64,000 bases of DNA, taken from positions 1 through 64,000 of the forward strand of contig DASVGV010000083.1 in NCBI GenBank assembly GCA_036379355.1. Reading direction: 5' to 3'. The stretch is from CAJCIY01 sp036379355. GTDB taxonomy: Bacteria; Actinomycetota; Actinomycetes; Mycobacteriales; CAJCIY01. The position numbers and the translations under genes were made by a program. Below, piece after piece: positions 52,874-61,560 of the stretch (the stretch's first letter is position 1; each line of letters opens with the position of its first letter). Under the pieces are notes generated by a model. That model was not told the origin of the DNA and ran no database searches. It saw only the letters and a program-made list of their open reading frames with translations.

Positions 52874-53872
52874 TCAGGCGACGGACCAGGTGTCGTTGCC
52901 GGTGAGCAGCTGGGTCAGCATCGCATCGGTGTCACCGGCGGCGCGCTCGCGGGCCGCCGCGATCTGGTCGACCAGCATCCCGTCGTAGGTGGGCCGCTCG
53001 ACCGAGCGGAAGACGCCGATCGGTGTCGGCGTGGTCAGCCGCGACAGTGCGAAGGCGTACGACGGGTCCTCGCGGTGCGCGTCGTGGACGATCGCGTCCG
53101 GGGACTCCGGGTCGTCGACGAGTGCCAGCTCCCCGTCCGGGCCGCGGACGACGGACTGCACCGACGAGCGCAGCGGCTCGCCGTGTTCCATGCGGATCGT
53201 CGCCGCGTCGCGGGTGTCGCTGTCCTTGAGCACCTCGAACGCGTTGTCGTTGAAGATGTTGCAGTTCTGGTAGATCTCGACGAATGCGCTGCCGCGGTGC
53301 GCGGCGGCCGCGTTCAGCACCGACGTGAGGTGCTTGCGGTCGGAGTCGATCGAGCGCGCGACGAACGTCGCCTCGGCACCGAGCACCAGCGAGGTGGGGT
53401 TGAACGGGTTGTCCAGCGAGCCCATCGGCGTCGACTTGGTGATCTTGCCGAGCTCGGACGTGGGCGAGTACTGCCCCTTGGTCAGCCCGTAGATCCGGTT
53501 GTTGAACAGCAGCATGGTCAGGTTCACGTTGCGGCGCAGCGCGTGCATCAGGTGGTTGCCACCGATCGACAGGGCGTCGCCGTCGCCGGTCACCACGAAG
53601 ATCTTCAGGTCCGGACGGGCGATCGCCAGTCCCGTCGCGATCGTCGGCGCCCGACCGTGGATCGAGTGCATGCCGTAGGTGTCGACGTAGTACGGGAACC
53701 GGGACGAGCAGCCGATACCGGAGATGAACACGACCTTCTCGCGCGGGATGCCGAGCTCGGGCAAGAACGCCTGGACCGCGGACAGGATGGCGTAGTCGCC
53801 GCACCCCGGGCACCAGCGCACCTCCTGGTCGGAGGTGAAGTCCTTCTTGGTCAGCTGCAGGTCGACCGTCAT
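52874..53872 (-). CDS. korB: 2-oxoglutarate:ferredoxin oxidoreductase subunit beta
   Basis: A 332-residue TPP-binding subunit. RWCPGCGDYAI and GIGCSSRFPYYVDTYG hold cluster-type cysteines; VVTGDGDALSIGGNHLMHALRRN is the TPP-Mg motif, and FNNRIYGLTKGQYSP follows. With KorA it oxidatively decarboxylates 2-oxoglutarate to succinyl-CoA and reduces ferredoxin, an alternative to the NAD-linked dehydrogenase. Starts 43 nt downstream of korA. Confidence 0.94.
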   Translation of the reverse strand: MTVDLQLTKKDFTSDQEVRWCPGCGDYAILSAVQAFLPELGIPREKVVFISGIGCSSRFPYYVDTYGMHSIHGRAPTIATGLAIARPDLKIFVVTGDGDALSIGGNHLMHALRRNVNLTMLLFNNRIYGLTKGQYSPTSELGKITKSTPMGSLDNPFNPTSLVLGAEATFVARSIDSDRKHLTSVLNAAAAHRGSAFVEIYQNCNIFNDNAFEVLKDSDTRDAATIRMEHGEPLRSSVQSVVRGPDGELALVDDPESPDAIVHDAHREDPSYAFALSRLTTPTPIGVFRSVERPTYDGMLVDQIAAARERAAGDTDAMLTQLLTGNDTWSVA

Positions 53873-53915
53873 GCCGTGCTCCTCGTCCTCGCGAACCGGT
53901 GTCCCGCTGTCCCGC

Positions 53916-55766
<1,851 letters not shown>

Positions 55767-55797
55767 GCACTGCCTCTTCTCGGGCGGACGGGGCCCG

Positions 55798-55811
55798 CGC
55801 CGGTACCGGCG
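55798..55811. repeat. 14-bp perfect palindrome in the korA leader
   Basis: CGCCGGTACCGGCG lies 32 nt upstream of the korA start, in the divergent korA/nuoB-like region. Confidence 0.45.
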
Positions 55812-55879
55812 GTCGGAGCGACGCCACGGCAGCGCGTTCGACCGGCCAATACCACAGATCGCGGCGAGCATGAGTTTAG

Positions 55880-55894
55880 CGACCGCGGCGGTCG
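55880..55894. repeat. 15-bp inverted repeat in the korA/nuoB-like divergent region
   Basis: CGACCGC, one central G, GCGGTCG: seven-base perfect arms, located midway between the divergent starts. It is a candidate site for a shared regulator. Confidence 0.4.
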
Positions 55895-55949
55895 TGATAC
55901 CTGCGGGTCTTGTGGTACTCGTCACGAAAGTTGCCGCCCGGCGCCGCGT

Positions 55950-55955
55950 TAGCCT
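55950..55955 (+). promoter_or_regulatory. -10 box TAGCCT, leaderless promoter of the nuoB/C/I-like set
   Basis: TAGCCT is 7 nt from GTG 55963, with no ribosome-binding site. Confidence 0.55.
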
Positions 55956-55962
55956 CGCAGAC

Positions 55963-56409
55963 GTGCCTGGGCCGGAGATGACGCGCCCGGTCCTGTTCCG
56001 GGGCCGGCGGCTGCGGCTCGAGGTGGTCGAGGTCGGGCTGGCCTGCTGCGCGGTCGAGATCGCCGCGGCCGTCCACGCCTTTCCGGACGTGCTGGCGCGT
56101 GCGGACGCCGCGGCGTCACCCGACGTCCACGTCCTCGTGGTCAGCGGCACGGTTGCGACCGCGCAGGCGCAGGCGGTCCGGGCCCGGTACGACGCGCTGC
56201 CCGAACCGCGCGCGGTGTTGTCGTACGGCGCGTGCGCGAACACCGGCGGCCCGTACTGGGACTCGTACGCGGTGGTGCCCGGAGTCGACACGCTCGTTCC
56301 CGTCGACGTCTACGTGCCCGGCTGCCCGCCGCGGCCGGAGGCGTTGCTGGACGGCTTGCGGCTCCTCGAGGAGCGGCTGGCCGAGCGCACGGCCGGGAGT
56401 ACGGCGTGA
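55963..56409 (+). CDS. NuoB-like paralogue (second set)
   Basis: A 148-residue protein, shorter than NuoB at 35896 and clearly diverged. All four cluster-N2 ligand positions remain: the vicinal pair C28-C29 in VGLACCAVEI, C91 in SYGACANTGG and C121 in VPGCPPRPE. It should therefore hold a [4Fe-4S] cluster. It opens a three-gene overlapping unit with NuoC- and NuoI-like genes and lacks neighbouring NuoD, NuoH or pump genes. In Streptomyces, as I recall, a larger second nuo set lies between korAB and htpX, which is exactly this position. Confidence 0.88.
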   Translation: MPGPEMTRPVLFRGRRLRLEVVEVGLACCAVEIAAAVHAFPDVLARADAAASPDVHVLVVSGTVATAQAQAVRARYDALPEPRAVLSYGACANTGGPYWDSYAVVPGVDTLVPVDVYVPGCPPRPEALLDGLRLLEERLAERTAGSTA

Positions 56410-56855
56410 ACCTTGCCGGCGTCGGGACCGTGACCGACGAGTTCGGCGCCGTCGTCGTCGAGGTGCCGCGCGACGGCTGGCTGGCCGCGGTGACACGGGC
56501 GCGAGCCGCGGGGCTGACGTACTTCGACATGCTCACGGCCGTCGACGACGGCGACGTTTTCACGGTCGTCGCCTACCTGTGGTCGCCCGGCGACCGCGAC
56601 GGCGCCCTGCTGCGCACGACCGTGCCCCGCGACGACCCGGTGCTGGCGTCGGTCACGCCCGTGTTCGCCGGCGCGGACTGGCACGAGCGCGAGACCGCGG
56701 AGATGTACGGGCTGTCCTTCGCCGGGCATCCGCGCCCGGGGCCGCTCCTGCTGCCGGACCCGGTGGGCGCGGCCGGGTCGGCTCACCCGCTGCGCAAGGA
56801 CACCCCGCTGCGACGGCGCGAGGACATCCCCTGGCCCGGGTCGGTGGAGCCGTGA
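56406..56855 (+). CDS. NuoC-like paralogue (second set)
   Basis: A 149-residue protein matching the core of NuoC without the acidic extension. AAGLTYFDMLTAVDD is followed by DWHERETAEMYGLSFAGHP, the 30-kDa-subunit signature, and HPLRKDTPLRRREDIPWP. GTG overlaps the nuoB-like stop (GTGA) and its own stop overlaps the NuoI-like gene in the same way. A structural role bridging NuoB-like and other proteins is inferred. Confidence 0.87.
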   Translation: MNLAGVGTVTDEFGAVVVEVPRDGWLAAVTRARAAGLTYFDMLTAVDDGDVFTVVAYLWSPGDRDGALLRTTVPRDDPVLASVTPVFAGADWHERETAEMYGLSFAGHPRPGPLLLPDPVGAAGSAHPLRKDTPLRRREDIPWPGSVEP

Positions 56856-57250
56856 ACGAGATCCCGAACCGTTCGCGCGGCACGATCGCGCTGCTCGAGG
56901 AGAACTGCACGGTCTGCATGCTGTGTGTGCGCGAGTGCCCCGACTGGTGCATCGAGATCGACGCGCACGCCGAGGAGCGGGAGCCGCCCGGCGGCGGCCG
57001 GACGCGCACGACCCACGTGCTCGACGGCTTCCGGATCGACTTCGGGCTCTGCTTCTACTGCGGCATCTGCGTGGAGGTGTGCCCGTTCGACGCGCTGTTC
57101 TGGTCGCCGGCCTACGACGGTGCGGCCACCTCGCGAGACGGTCTCGTGCGTGACCGCGACCTGCTGCGCGAGGCGCTCGCAGCCGTGCCCCCGCCGCCCG
57201 CCCACGAGCCCCAGGGCGAGCCGGCGCGAGAGCTGCGCCGCGGCCGGTGA
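56852..57250 (+). CDS. NuoI-like 2x[4Fe-4S] ferredoxin-type paralogue (second set)
   Basis: A 132-residue protein. The two cluster motifs are complete: CTVCMLCVRECP (C19, C22, C25, C29) and CFYCGICVEVCP (C67, C70, C73, C77). A 25-residue insert separates them. It could accept electrons from the ferredoxin reduced by KorAB and pass them to the NuoB-like protein. The tail is Pro/Glu/Arg-rich. Last gene of the set; htpX follows after 121 bp. Confidence 0.88.
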   Translation: MNEIPNRSRGTIALLEENCTVCMLCVRECPDWCIEIDAHAEEREPPGGGRTRTTHVLDGFRIDFGLCFYCGICVEVCPFDALFWSPAYDGAATSRDGLVRDRDLLREALAAVPPPPAHEPQGEPARELRRGR

Positions 57251-57275
57251 GCCTGCTTGCCGTGATCGACCGGCG

Positions 57276-57281
57276 TACCGT
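57276..57281 (+). promoter_or_regulatory. Candidate -10 box TACCGT of htpX
   Basis: TACCGT lies 90 nt before the htpX start, in a 121-bp gap with no other gene. Confidence 0.35.
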
Positions 57282-57371
57282 TCAATGCTTCGCGGGAACG
57301 TGCGGTGCCCCTCCGTGCGTTGTGCCCACACGCGGCGCGCCGCCTCCGTGCGCGCCAGAAGGATGAGGGAC

Positions 57372-58259
57372 GTGCACACCCACTCGAGCTTCGGCAACGG
57401 TCTGAAGACGGCAGCGCTGCTGGGCCTGTTGTCGGCGCTGATCCTGATCGCCGGCGGCATCTTCGGCGGGTCACAGGGCTTGATCATCGCGCTGGTCATC
57501 GCGCTGGCGATGAACGCGTTCTCGTACTTCTTCTCGGAGAAGCTCGCGCTGCGGTCGATGCGCGCCTACCCGGTCACCGAGGCCGAGCAGCCGCGCCTCT
57601 ACGCCATCGTCAACGAGCTGGCGCAGGCCAACCACATGCCGATGCCCGCGCTCTACCTGTCCCCGACGCAGTCACCGAACGCGTTCGCGACCGGACGCAA
57701 CCCGCGCCACGCGGCGGTCTGCTGCACCGAGGGGATCATGGCGATGATGGACGATCGCGAGCTGCGAGGGGTCCTCGGCCACGAGATCAGCCACGTGCGC
57801 AACCGCGACATCCTGATCAGCTCGGTCGCCGGCACGCTCGCCGCGATCATCGTCTACATCGCCCATTTCGCCCAGTTCGCCGCATTCTTCGGGGGTATGG
57901 GCGGCAACCGCAACGAGCGCGACGGCGGCATCTTCGGCGTGCTGGCGCTCGCGATCCTGGGTCCGATCGCCGCCACGCTGGTCCAGCTGGCGATCAGCCG
58001 CAGCCGCGAGTACCAGGCCGACGCCTCGGGCGCGCGGGTGACCGGCGACCCGCTGGCCCTGGCCAGTGCCCTCCGCAAGCTGGAGCGCGGCACGCAGGCC
58101 GCGCCCCTGGCGCAGACCGCCCAGCTGGCACCGACCTCGTCGCTGATGATCGCCAACCCGTTCCGGGGCGGCGGTGTGGGCAACCTGTTCTCGACACACC
58201 CGCCGATGGACGAGCGGATCAAGCGCCTCGAGGCCATGGCCGGCCGGCCGCTGGTCTGA
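57372..58259 (+). CDS. htpX: Zinc metalloprotease HtpX
   Basis: A 295-residue membrane protease of the M48 family involved in quality control of membrane proteins. Hydrophobic helices about 13-33 and 36-54. The zinc motif is HEISH (137-141), with the third ligand in SREYQADASGAR. Two further helices lie near 155-205. GTG 57372 has AAGGATGAGG upstream and gives the usual length; ATG 57363 would add three residues but has no spacing to a ribosome site. Confidence 0.93.
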   Translation: MHTHSSFGNGLKTAALLGLLSALILIAGGIFGGSQGLIIALVIALAMNAFSYFFSEKLALRSMRAYPVTEAEQPRLYAIVNELAQANHMPMPALYLSPTQSPNAFATGRNPRHAAVCCTEGIMAMMDDRELRGVLGHEISHVRNRDILISSVAGTLAAIIVYIAHFAQFAAFFGGMGGNRNERDGGIFGVLALAILGPIAATLVQLAISRSREYQADASGARVTGDPLALASALRKLERGTQAAPLAQTAQLAPTSSLMIANPFRGGGVGNLFSTHPPMDERIKRLEAMAGRPLV

Positions 58260-58286
58260 CCGGCGCTGCCCTCACCCCGATCTGCG

Positions 58287-58292
58287 TACCGT
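58287..58292 (+). promoter_or_regulatory. -10 box TACCGT, leaderless promoter of corA
   Basis: TACCGT ends 6 nt before ATG 58299. Confidence 0.55.
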
Positions 58293-58298
58293 CCCCTC

Positions 58299-59303
58299 AT
58301 GGGTGGTCAGACGAGCGCGGCTCGTGACAGGAACTGCCGCACCCGTGCCTACCGCGACGGGCAGCTCGTCGCCGAGGGGTTCGACCCGACACGGATCAGC
58401 GACCACCTCGGCGACCCGGACACGGTCGTCTGGTACGACCTGTGTGAACCCGACGCCGCGGACCTCGCCGTCGTGGCGGAGGAGTTCGGCCTCTCGCCCC
58501 TGGCGGTGGAGGACGCACTGACCGAGCGGCAGCGGCCGAAGGTCGACCACTACGACGACCACTTGTTCCTGTCGCTGTATGCGATGCGCCTCGACGACGC
58601 GGACGACCTGCGCTCGTCGGAGCTCGCGGTCTTCGTCTCCCCCCGGTTCCTGGTGACCGTGCGCAAGGACGGTCACTTCGACATGGACCGGGTGGTACGG
58701 GCCTGGGACGCGGCCAAGGACCTCACCGGGTCCGGGGCCGGCTTCCTGCTCTGGGGGCTGCTCGACGTGATCGTCGACAGCCACTTCGCCGTGGCGCAGG
58801 ACCTCGACGAACGCCTCGACTCGCTCGAGGACCTGCTGTTCGACGACGCGCAGGACACGATGCAGGACGTGCACCGGCGCTCGTACGCGCTGCGCAAGGC
58901 GCTGGTGCAGATGCGCCGACTGGTGACGCCGATGCGCGAGGTCCTGAACACGTTGATGCGCCGAGAGGGGGGTCTGGTCGACGCGCAGATGGCGCCCTAC
59001 TACCAGGACGTCTACGACCACGTGCTGCGCGCGTCCGAATGGACCGACAGCCTCCGCGACCTGGTGACGACCATCACCGAGACCAACCTGACGGTGCAGG
59101 GCAACCGGCTCAACGAGATCATGAAGAAGCTGACCTCGTACGCCGCGGTCATCGCTGTCCCGACGGCGGTCACCGGCTACTTCGGCCAGAACGTGCCCTA
59201 TCCCGGGTTCGGGACGGAGGCCGGCTTCATCGGGTCGATCGTCGTCATGCTCGTGATCGCCGGCGTCCTGTGGTTGCTGTTCCGGGCCAAGGGCTGGCTC
59301 TAA
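58299..59303 (+). CDS. corA: CorA-family magnesium/cobalt transporter
   Basis: A 334-residue pentameric channel subunit. A large cytosolic N-domain (LSPLAVEDALTERQRPKVDHYDDHLFLSLYAM, then a long coiled stalk helix about 160-265) leads to two C-terminal helices. The selectivity signature YGMN is replaced by YFGQN in ITGYFGQNVPYPGF-like context (TGYFGQNVPYPG), a GxN variant seen in actinobacterial members. It imports Mg2+ and possibly other divalents. Confidence 0.9.
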   Translation: MGGQTSAARDRNCRTRAYRDGQLVAEGFDPTRISDHLGDPDTVVWYDLCEPDAADLAVVAEEFGLSPLAVEDALTERQRPKVDHYDDHLFLSLYAMRLDDADDLRSSELAVFVSPRFLVTVRKDGHFDMDRVVRAWDAAKDLTGSGAGFLLWGLLDVIVDSHFAVAQDLDERLDSLEDLLFDDAQDTMQDVHRRSYALRKALVQMRRLVTPMREVLNTLMRREGGLVDAQMAPYYQDVYDHVLRASEWTDSLRDLVTTITETNLTVQGNRLNEIMKKLTSYAAVIAVPTAVTGYFGQNVPYPGFGTEAGFIGSIVVMLVIAGVLWLLFRAKGWL

Positions 59304-59306
59304 CCG

Positions 59307-59924
59307 GTGTTCGACTCGATCACCCAGGCGCTGACCGGCGCCTGGTGGGCGTACCCACTCATCCTGGCGGTGTGTCTGGGGGATGCCGTCCTGCCGCTCC
59401 TGCCGAGCGAGACCATCGTCGTGACGGGTGGCGTCCTGTCGGCGCAAGGGGTGATGTACCTCTCGCTCGTCATTGCCTTCGGGGCCGTCGGCGCCCTCCT
59501 CGGTGACCTCATCAGCCACCTGATAGGACGCTTCGCGGGGCCGTGGGCGCGGCGGCGCCTGTTCCGGGGGGACCGCGCGCAGCGGACGCTGGCCTGGGCC
59601 GAGAAGGCCCTCGACGAGCGCGGTGCCTCGATCATCGTCCTCGGCCGGTTCGTGCCCGGCGGCCGCACCGCGGTCACCTTCATCTCCGGCGCGGTCGGGT
59701 ACTCCACCCGCCGGTTCGTCGTGGTCGACGCCGTCGGCGCGCTCATCTGGGCCGGCTACGCAGCGCTTCTGGGCCGGATCGGCGGTAAGGCGTTCGAGGG
59801 CCGTACGGAGATCGCGCTTCTCGTCGCGTTCGCCCTGGCGCTCCTCGGCGCCGGGCTCATCGAGGGTGGCCGCACGCTCTGGTCCCGCCGGCGCGGCAAG
59901 GCCGGGACCGGCGGTCTACGGTGA
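59307..59924 (+). CDS. DedA/SNARE-associated family membrane protein
   Basis: A 205-residue membrane protein with the family blocks LPLLPSETIVVTGGVL, GALLGDLISHLIGRFAG, and the motif VLGRFVPGGRTAVTFISGAVGYSTRRF containing the key Arg/Gly residues. DedA proteins are lipid flippases or scramblases for undecaprenyl phosphate or phospholipids in several bacteria. Starts 3 nt after corA and overlaps the next gene by 4 nt, so corA, this gene and the SGNH gene form one unit. Confidence 0.88.
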   Translation: MFDSITQALTGAWWAYPLILAVCLGDAVLPLLPSETIVVTGGVLSAQGVMYLSLVIAFGAVGALLGDLISHLIGRFAGPWARRRLFRGDRAQRTLAWAEKALDERGASIIVLGRFVPGGRTAVTFISGAVGYSTRRFVVVDAVGALIWAGYAALLGRIGGKAFEGRTEIALLVAFALALLGAGLIEGGRTLWSRRRGKAGTGGLR

Positions 59925-60793
59925 CGCCCGGCCCGCCCGGGGACTCCGGCGCGCCCCCCCGCCCGCGACCGACGGAGGTGCCCGTGCACGACCCCGACCT
60001 CTGGTCGGCGGATCGCCGTCCGCTGTCGGTCGTGGTCCTGGGCAACAGCGTGGCGTCTCTCGTCATGCCGCGCGAGGGGGCCACCGAGCAGGAGATGCGC
60101 ACGGCCGCCAACTACCTCGCCGTTCTCGCCGACCACCTCACCGCGGCCGGCGTGCCGGTGCATCCGCACCTGGAGGCCGAGTGGTTCGGCTTCCTGCATC
60201 GGGCGACGCGGGACTTCCAACGCCGGGTGCGCAACCACAACCCGGACGTGCTGATCGTGCAGTTCGGACTGAACGAGATGCAGCCGTGGATCGTCCCGGT
60301 CGCGCTGATCAGGCACCTGCTGGTGCTCGGCTGGTCGGCCACGCGTACGTCCCGGGCCTACCGGAAGCGGGTCGCGACGCCGCTGTGGACGCGGGTGCGG
60401 CAGTTTCGGCGCTGGGCGTCGCCCCACGTCGGCACCCGCACCTGGCAGACGACGCCGCGCAGGTTTGCCGGGCACCTGGAGGCGCTGATCCGGATGGTGC
60501 GGGCGCAAGGACGTCCCCTCGTGCTCGTGCTGGACGTCAACGAACCGGGAGCGGTCCTCGAGCACTTCCTGCCGGGCATGCACGAGCGGCACGCCGTCTT
60601 CCAACGGACCATCGCCGACGTCGTGCGCTCCTTCGCGAGCGACGACGTCCGCATGGTCCCGTGCGCCCGCATCTGCGCCGAGACGGGCCCGGTCGCGCTG
60701 CCGGACGGCATGCACATGTCGTCGGCCGCGCACGCGGCCGTGGGGGCGGCACTGGCTGCGGAGATCCGCGCGTGGCTGGGGACCGGCCGGTAG
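59921..60793 (+). CDS. SGNH-hydrolase-like protein
   Basis: A 290-residue protein with a degenerate block I (VVVLGNSVASLV, Asn where GDS has Asp), block III QFGLNEMQPW and block V LPDGMHMSSAAH with the Asp-x-x-His arrangement. No signal peptide. GTG 59921 overlaps the DedA stop; GTG 59981 would remove a Pro-rich 20-residue leader. Coupling with a DedA flippase suggests an envelope-linked substrate, but this is inference. Confidence 0.75.
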   Translation: MTPGPPGDSGAPPRPRPTEVPVHDPDLWSADRRPLSVVVLGNSVASLVMPREGATEQEMRTAANYLAVLADHLTAAGVPVHPHLEAEWFGFLHRATRDFQRRVRNHNPDVLIVQFGLNEMQPWIVPVALIRHLLVLGWSATRTSRAYRKRVATPLWTRVRQFRRWASPHVGTRTWQTTPRRFAGHLEALIRMVRAQGRPLVLVLDVNEPGAVLEHFLPGMHERHAVFQRTIADVVRSFASDDVRMVPCARICAETGPVALPDGMHMSSAAHAAVGAALAAEIRAWLGTGR

Positions 60794-60843
60794 CGCGCTC
60801 CCACTCGACGGAAGGTGCGCCCCGCGGGGTTCGTGCACCACAC

Positions 60844-61335
60844 CTACCGGTAGTTGGTGAACTGGAGGGCGACGTCGAGGTCCTTGGCCTTGAGCATCGC
60901 GATGACCGACTGCAGGTCGTCCTTCTTCTTGCCGAGCACCCGCAGCTGGTCGCCCTGGATCTGGGCCTGCACGCCTTTGGGCCCCTCGGCCCGGATCAGC
61001 TTGGCCAGCTCCTTGGCCTTGTCGTCGGCAATGCCGTTGCGGATACCGACGGTCAGCCGGAACTCCTTGCCCGACTGCTTCGGCTCGCCAGCCTCGATCG
61101 ACTTCAGCGAGACCTGGCGCTTGACCAGCTTCTCCTTGAACACCTCCAGGACGGCCGCGGCCCGCTCCTCGCTGGTCGCCGAGATCGCCACGCTCTCGTT
61201 CCCCGCCCAGGCGATCGAGGCGCCGGTCCCCTTGAAGTCGTAGCGCTGGCCGACCTCCTTGGCCGCCTGGTTGAGCGCGTTGTCGACTTCCTGCCGGTCG
61301 ACCTTGCTGACGATGTCGAAGGAGGGATCTGCCAC
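60844..61335 (-). CDS. YajQ family nucleotide-binding protein
   Basis: A 163-residue protein of exact family length with two ferredoxin-like domains: ADPSFDIVSKVDRQEVDNALNQAAKEVGQRYDFKG and GIADDKAKELAKLIRAEGPKGVQAQIQGDQLRV. Members bind tRNA or cyclic di-GMP in some bacteria; the role here is unknown. GTG 61335 reproduces the conserved N-terminus, with GAGAGGAT about 8 nt upstream. It converges with the SGNH gene. Confidence 0.92.
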   Translation of the reverse strand: MADPSFDIVSKVDRQEVDNALNQAAKEVGQRYDFKGTGASIAWAGNESVAISATSEERAAAVLEVFKEKLVKRQVSLKSIEAGEPKQSGKEFRLTVGIRNGIADDKAKELAKLIRAEGPKGVQAQIQGDQLRVLGKKKDDLQSVIAMLKAKDLDVALQFTNYR

Positions 61336-61389
61336 GTCGTACATCCTCTCGTTCAGCGATCGGCTGCGCGAGCGCGCACAACCGACCGC

Positions 61390-61395
61390 TATCCT
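61390..61395 (+). promoter_or_regulatory. -10 box TATCCT of tRNA-Tyr
   Basis: TATCCT lies 21 nt before the mature 5' end of the tRNA and is oriented away from the YajQ gene. Confidence 0.5.
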
Positions 61396-61416
61396 CACTC
61401 CTCGCGCGAACGGCCA

Positions 61417-61498
61417 GGCGGGTTGCCCGAGTGGCCAAAGGGAGCGGACTGTAAATCCGTCGGCTCAGCCTACGAAGGTTCGAATCCTTCACCCGCCA
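61417..61498 (+). tRNA. tRNA-Tyr (GUA)
   Basis: A class II tRNA with long variable arm. The acceptor arms GGCGGGT and ACCCGCC pair over 7 bp with discriminator A 61498. The anticodon loop CTGTAAA places GUA at 61451-61453. The T arm contains GGTTCGAATCC. CCA is not encoded. Confidence 0.96.
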
Positions 61499-61505
61499 CG
61501 CGCGC

Positions 61506-61539
61506 CGGGAGCCGGTCCCTCGCGAGGGGCCGGCTCCCG
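61506..61539 (+). terminator. 15-bp hairpin after tRNA-Tyr
   Basis: A stem of 15 pairs (one U-G) closed by a CGCG tetraloop starts 7 nt past the tRNA. There is no U-tract. It probably ends tRNA transcription before the peptidase gene. Confidence 0.75.
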
Positions 61540-61560
61540 CGCCTGTGTCAGGCTCGTCAC

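Noticed and set aside
59623..61560. One giant frame running into the S53 peptidase through tRNA-Tyr
   Set aside because: It crosses a tRNA and a terminator hairpin; the real gene begins at GTG 61561 with a signal peptide.
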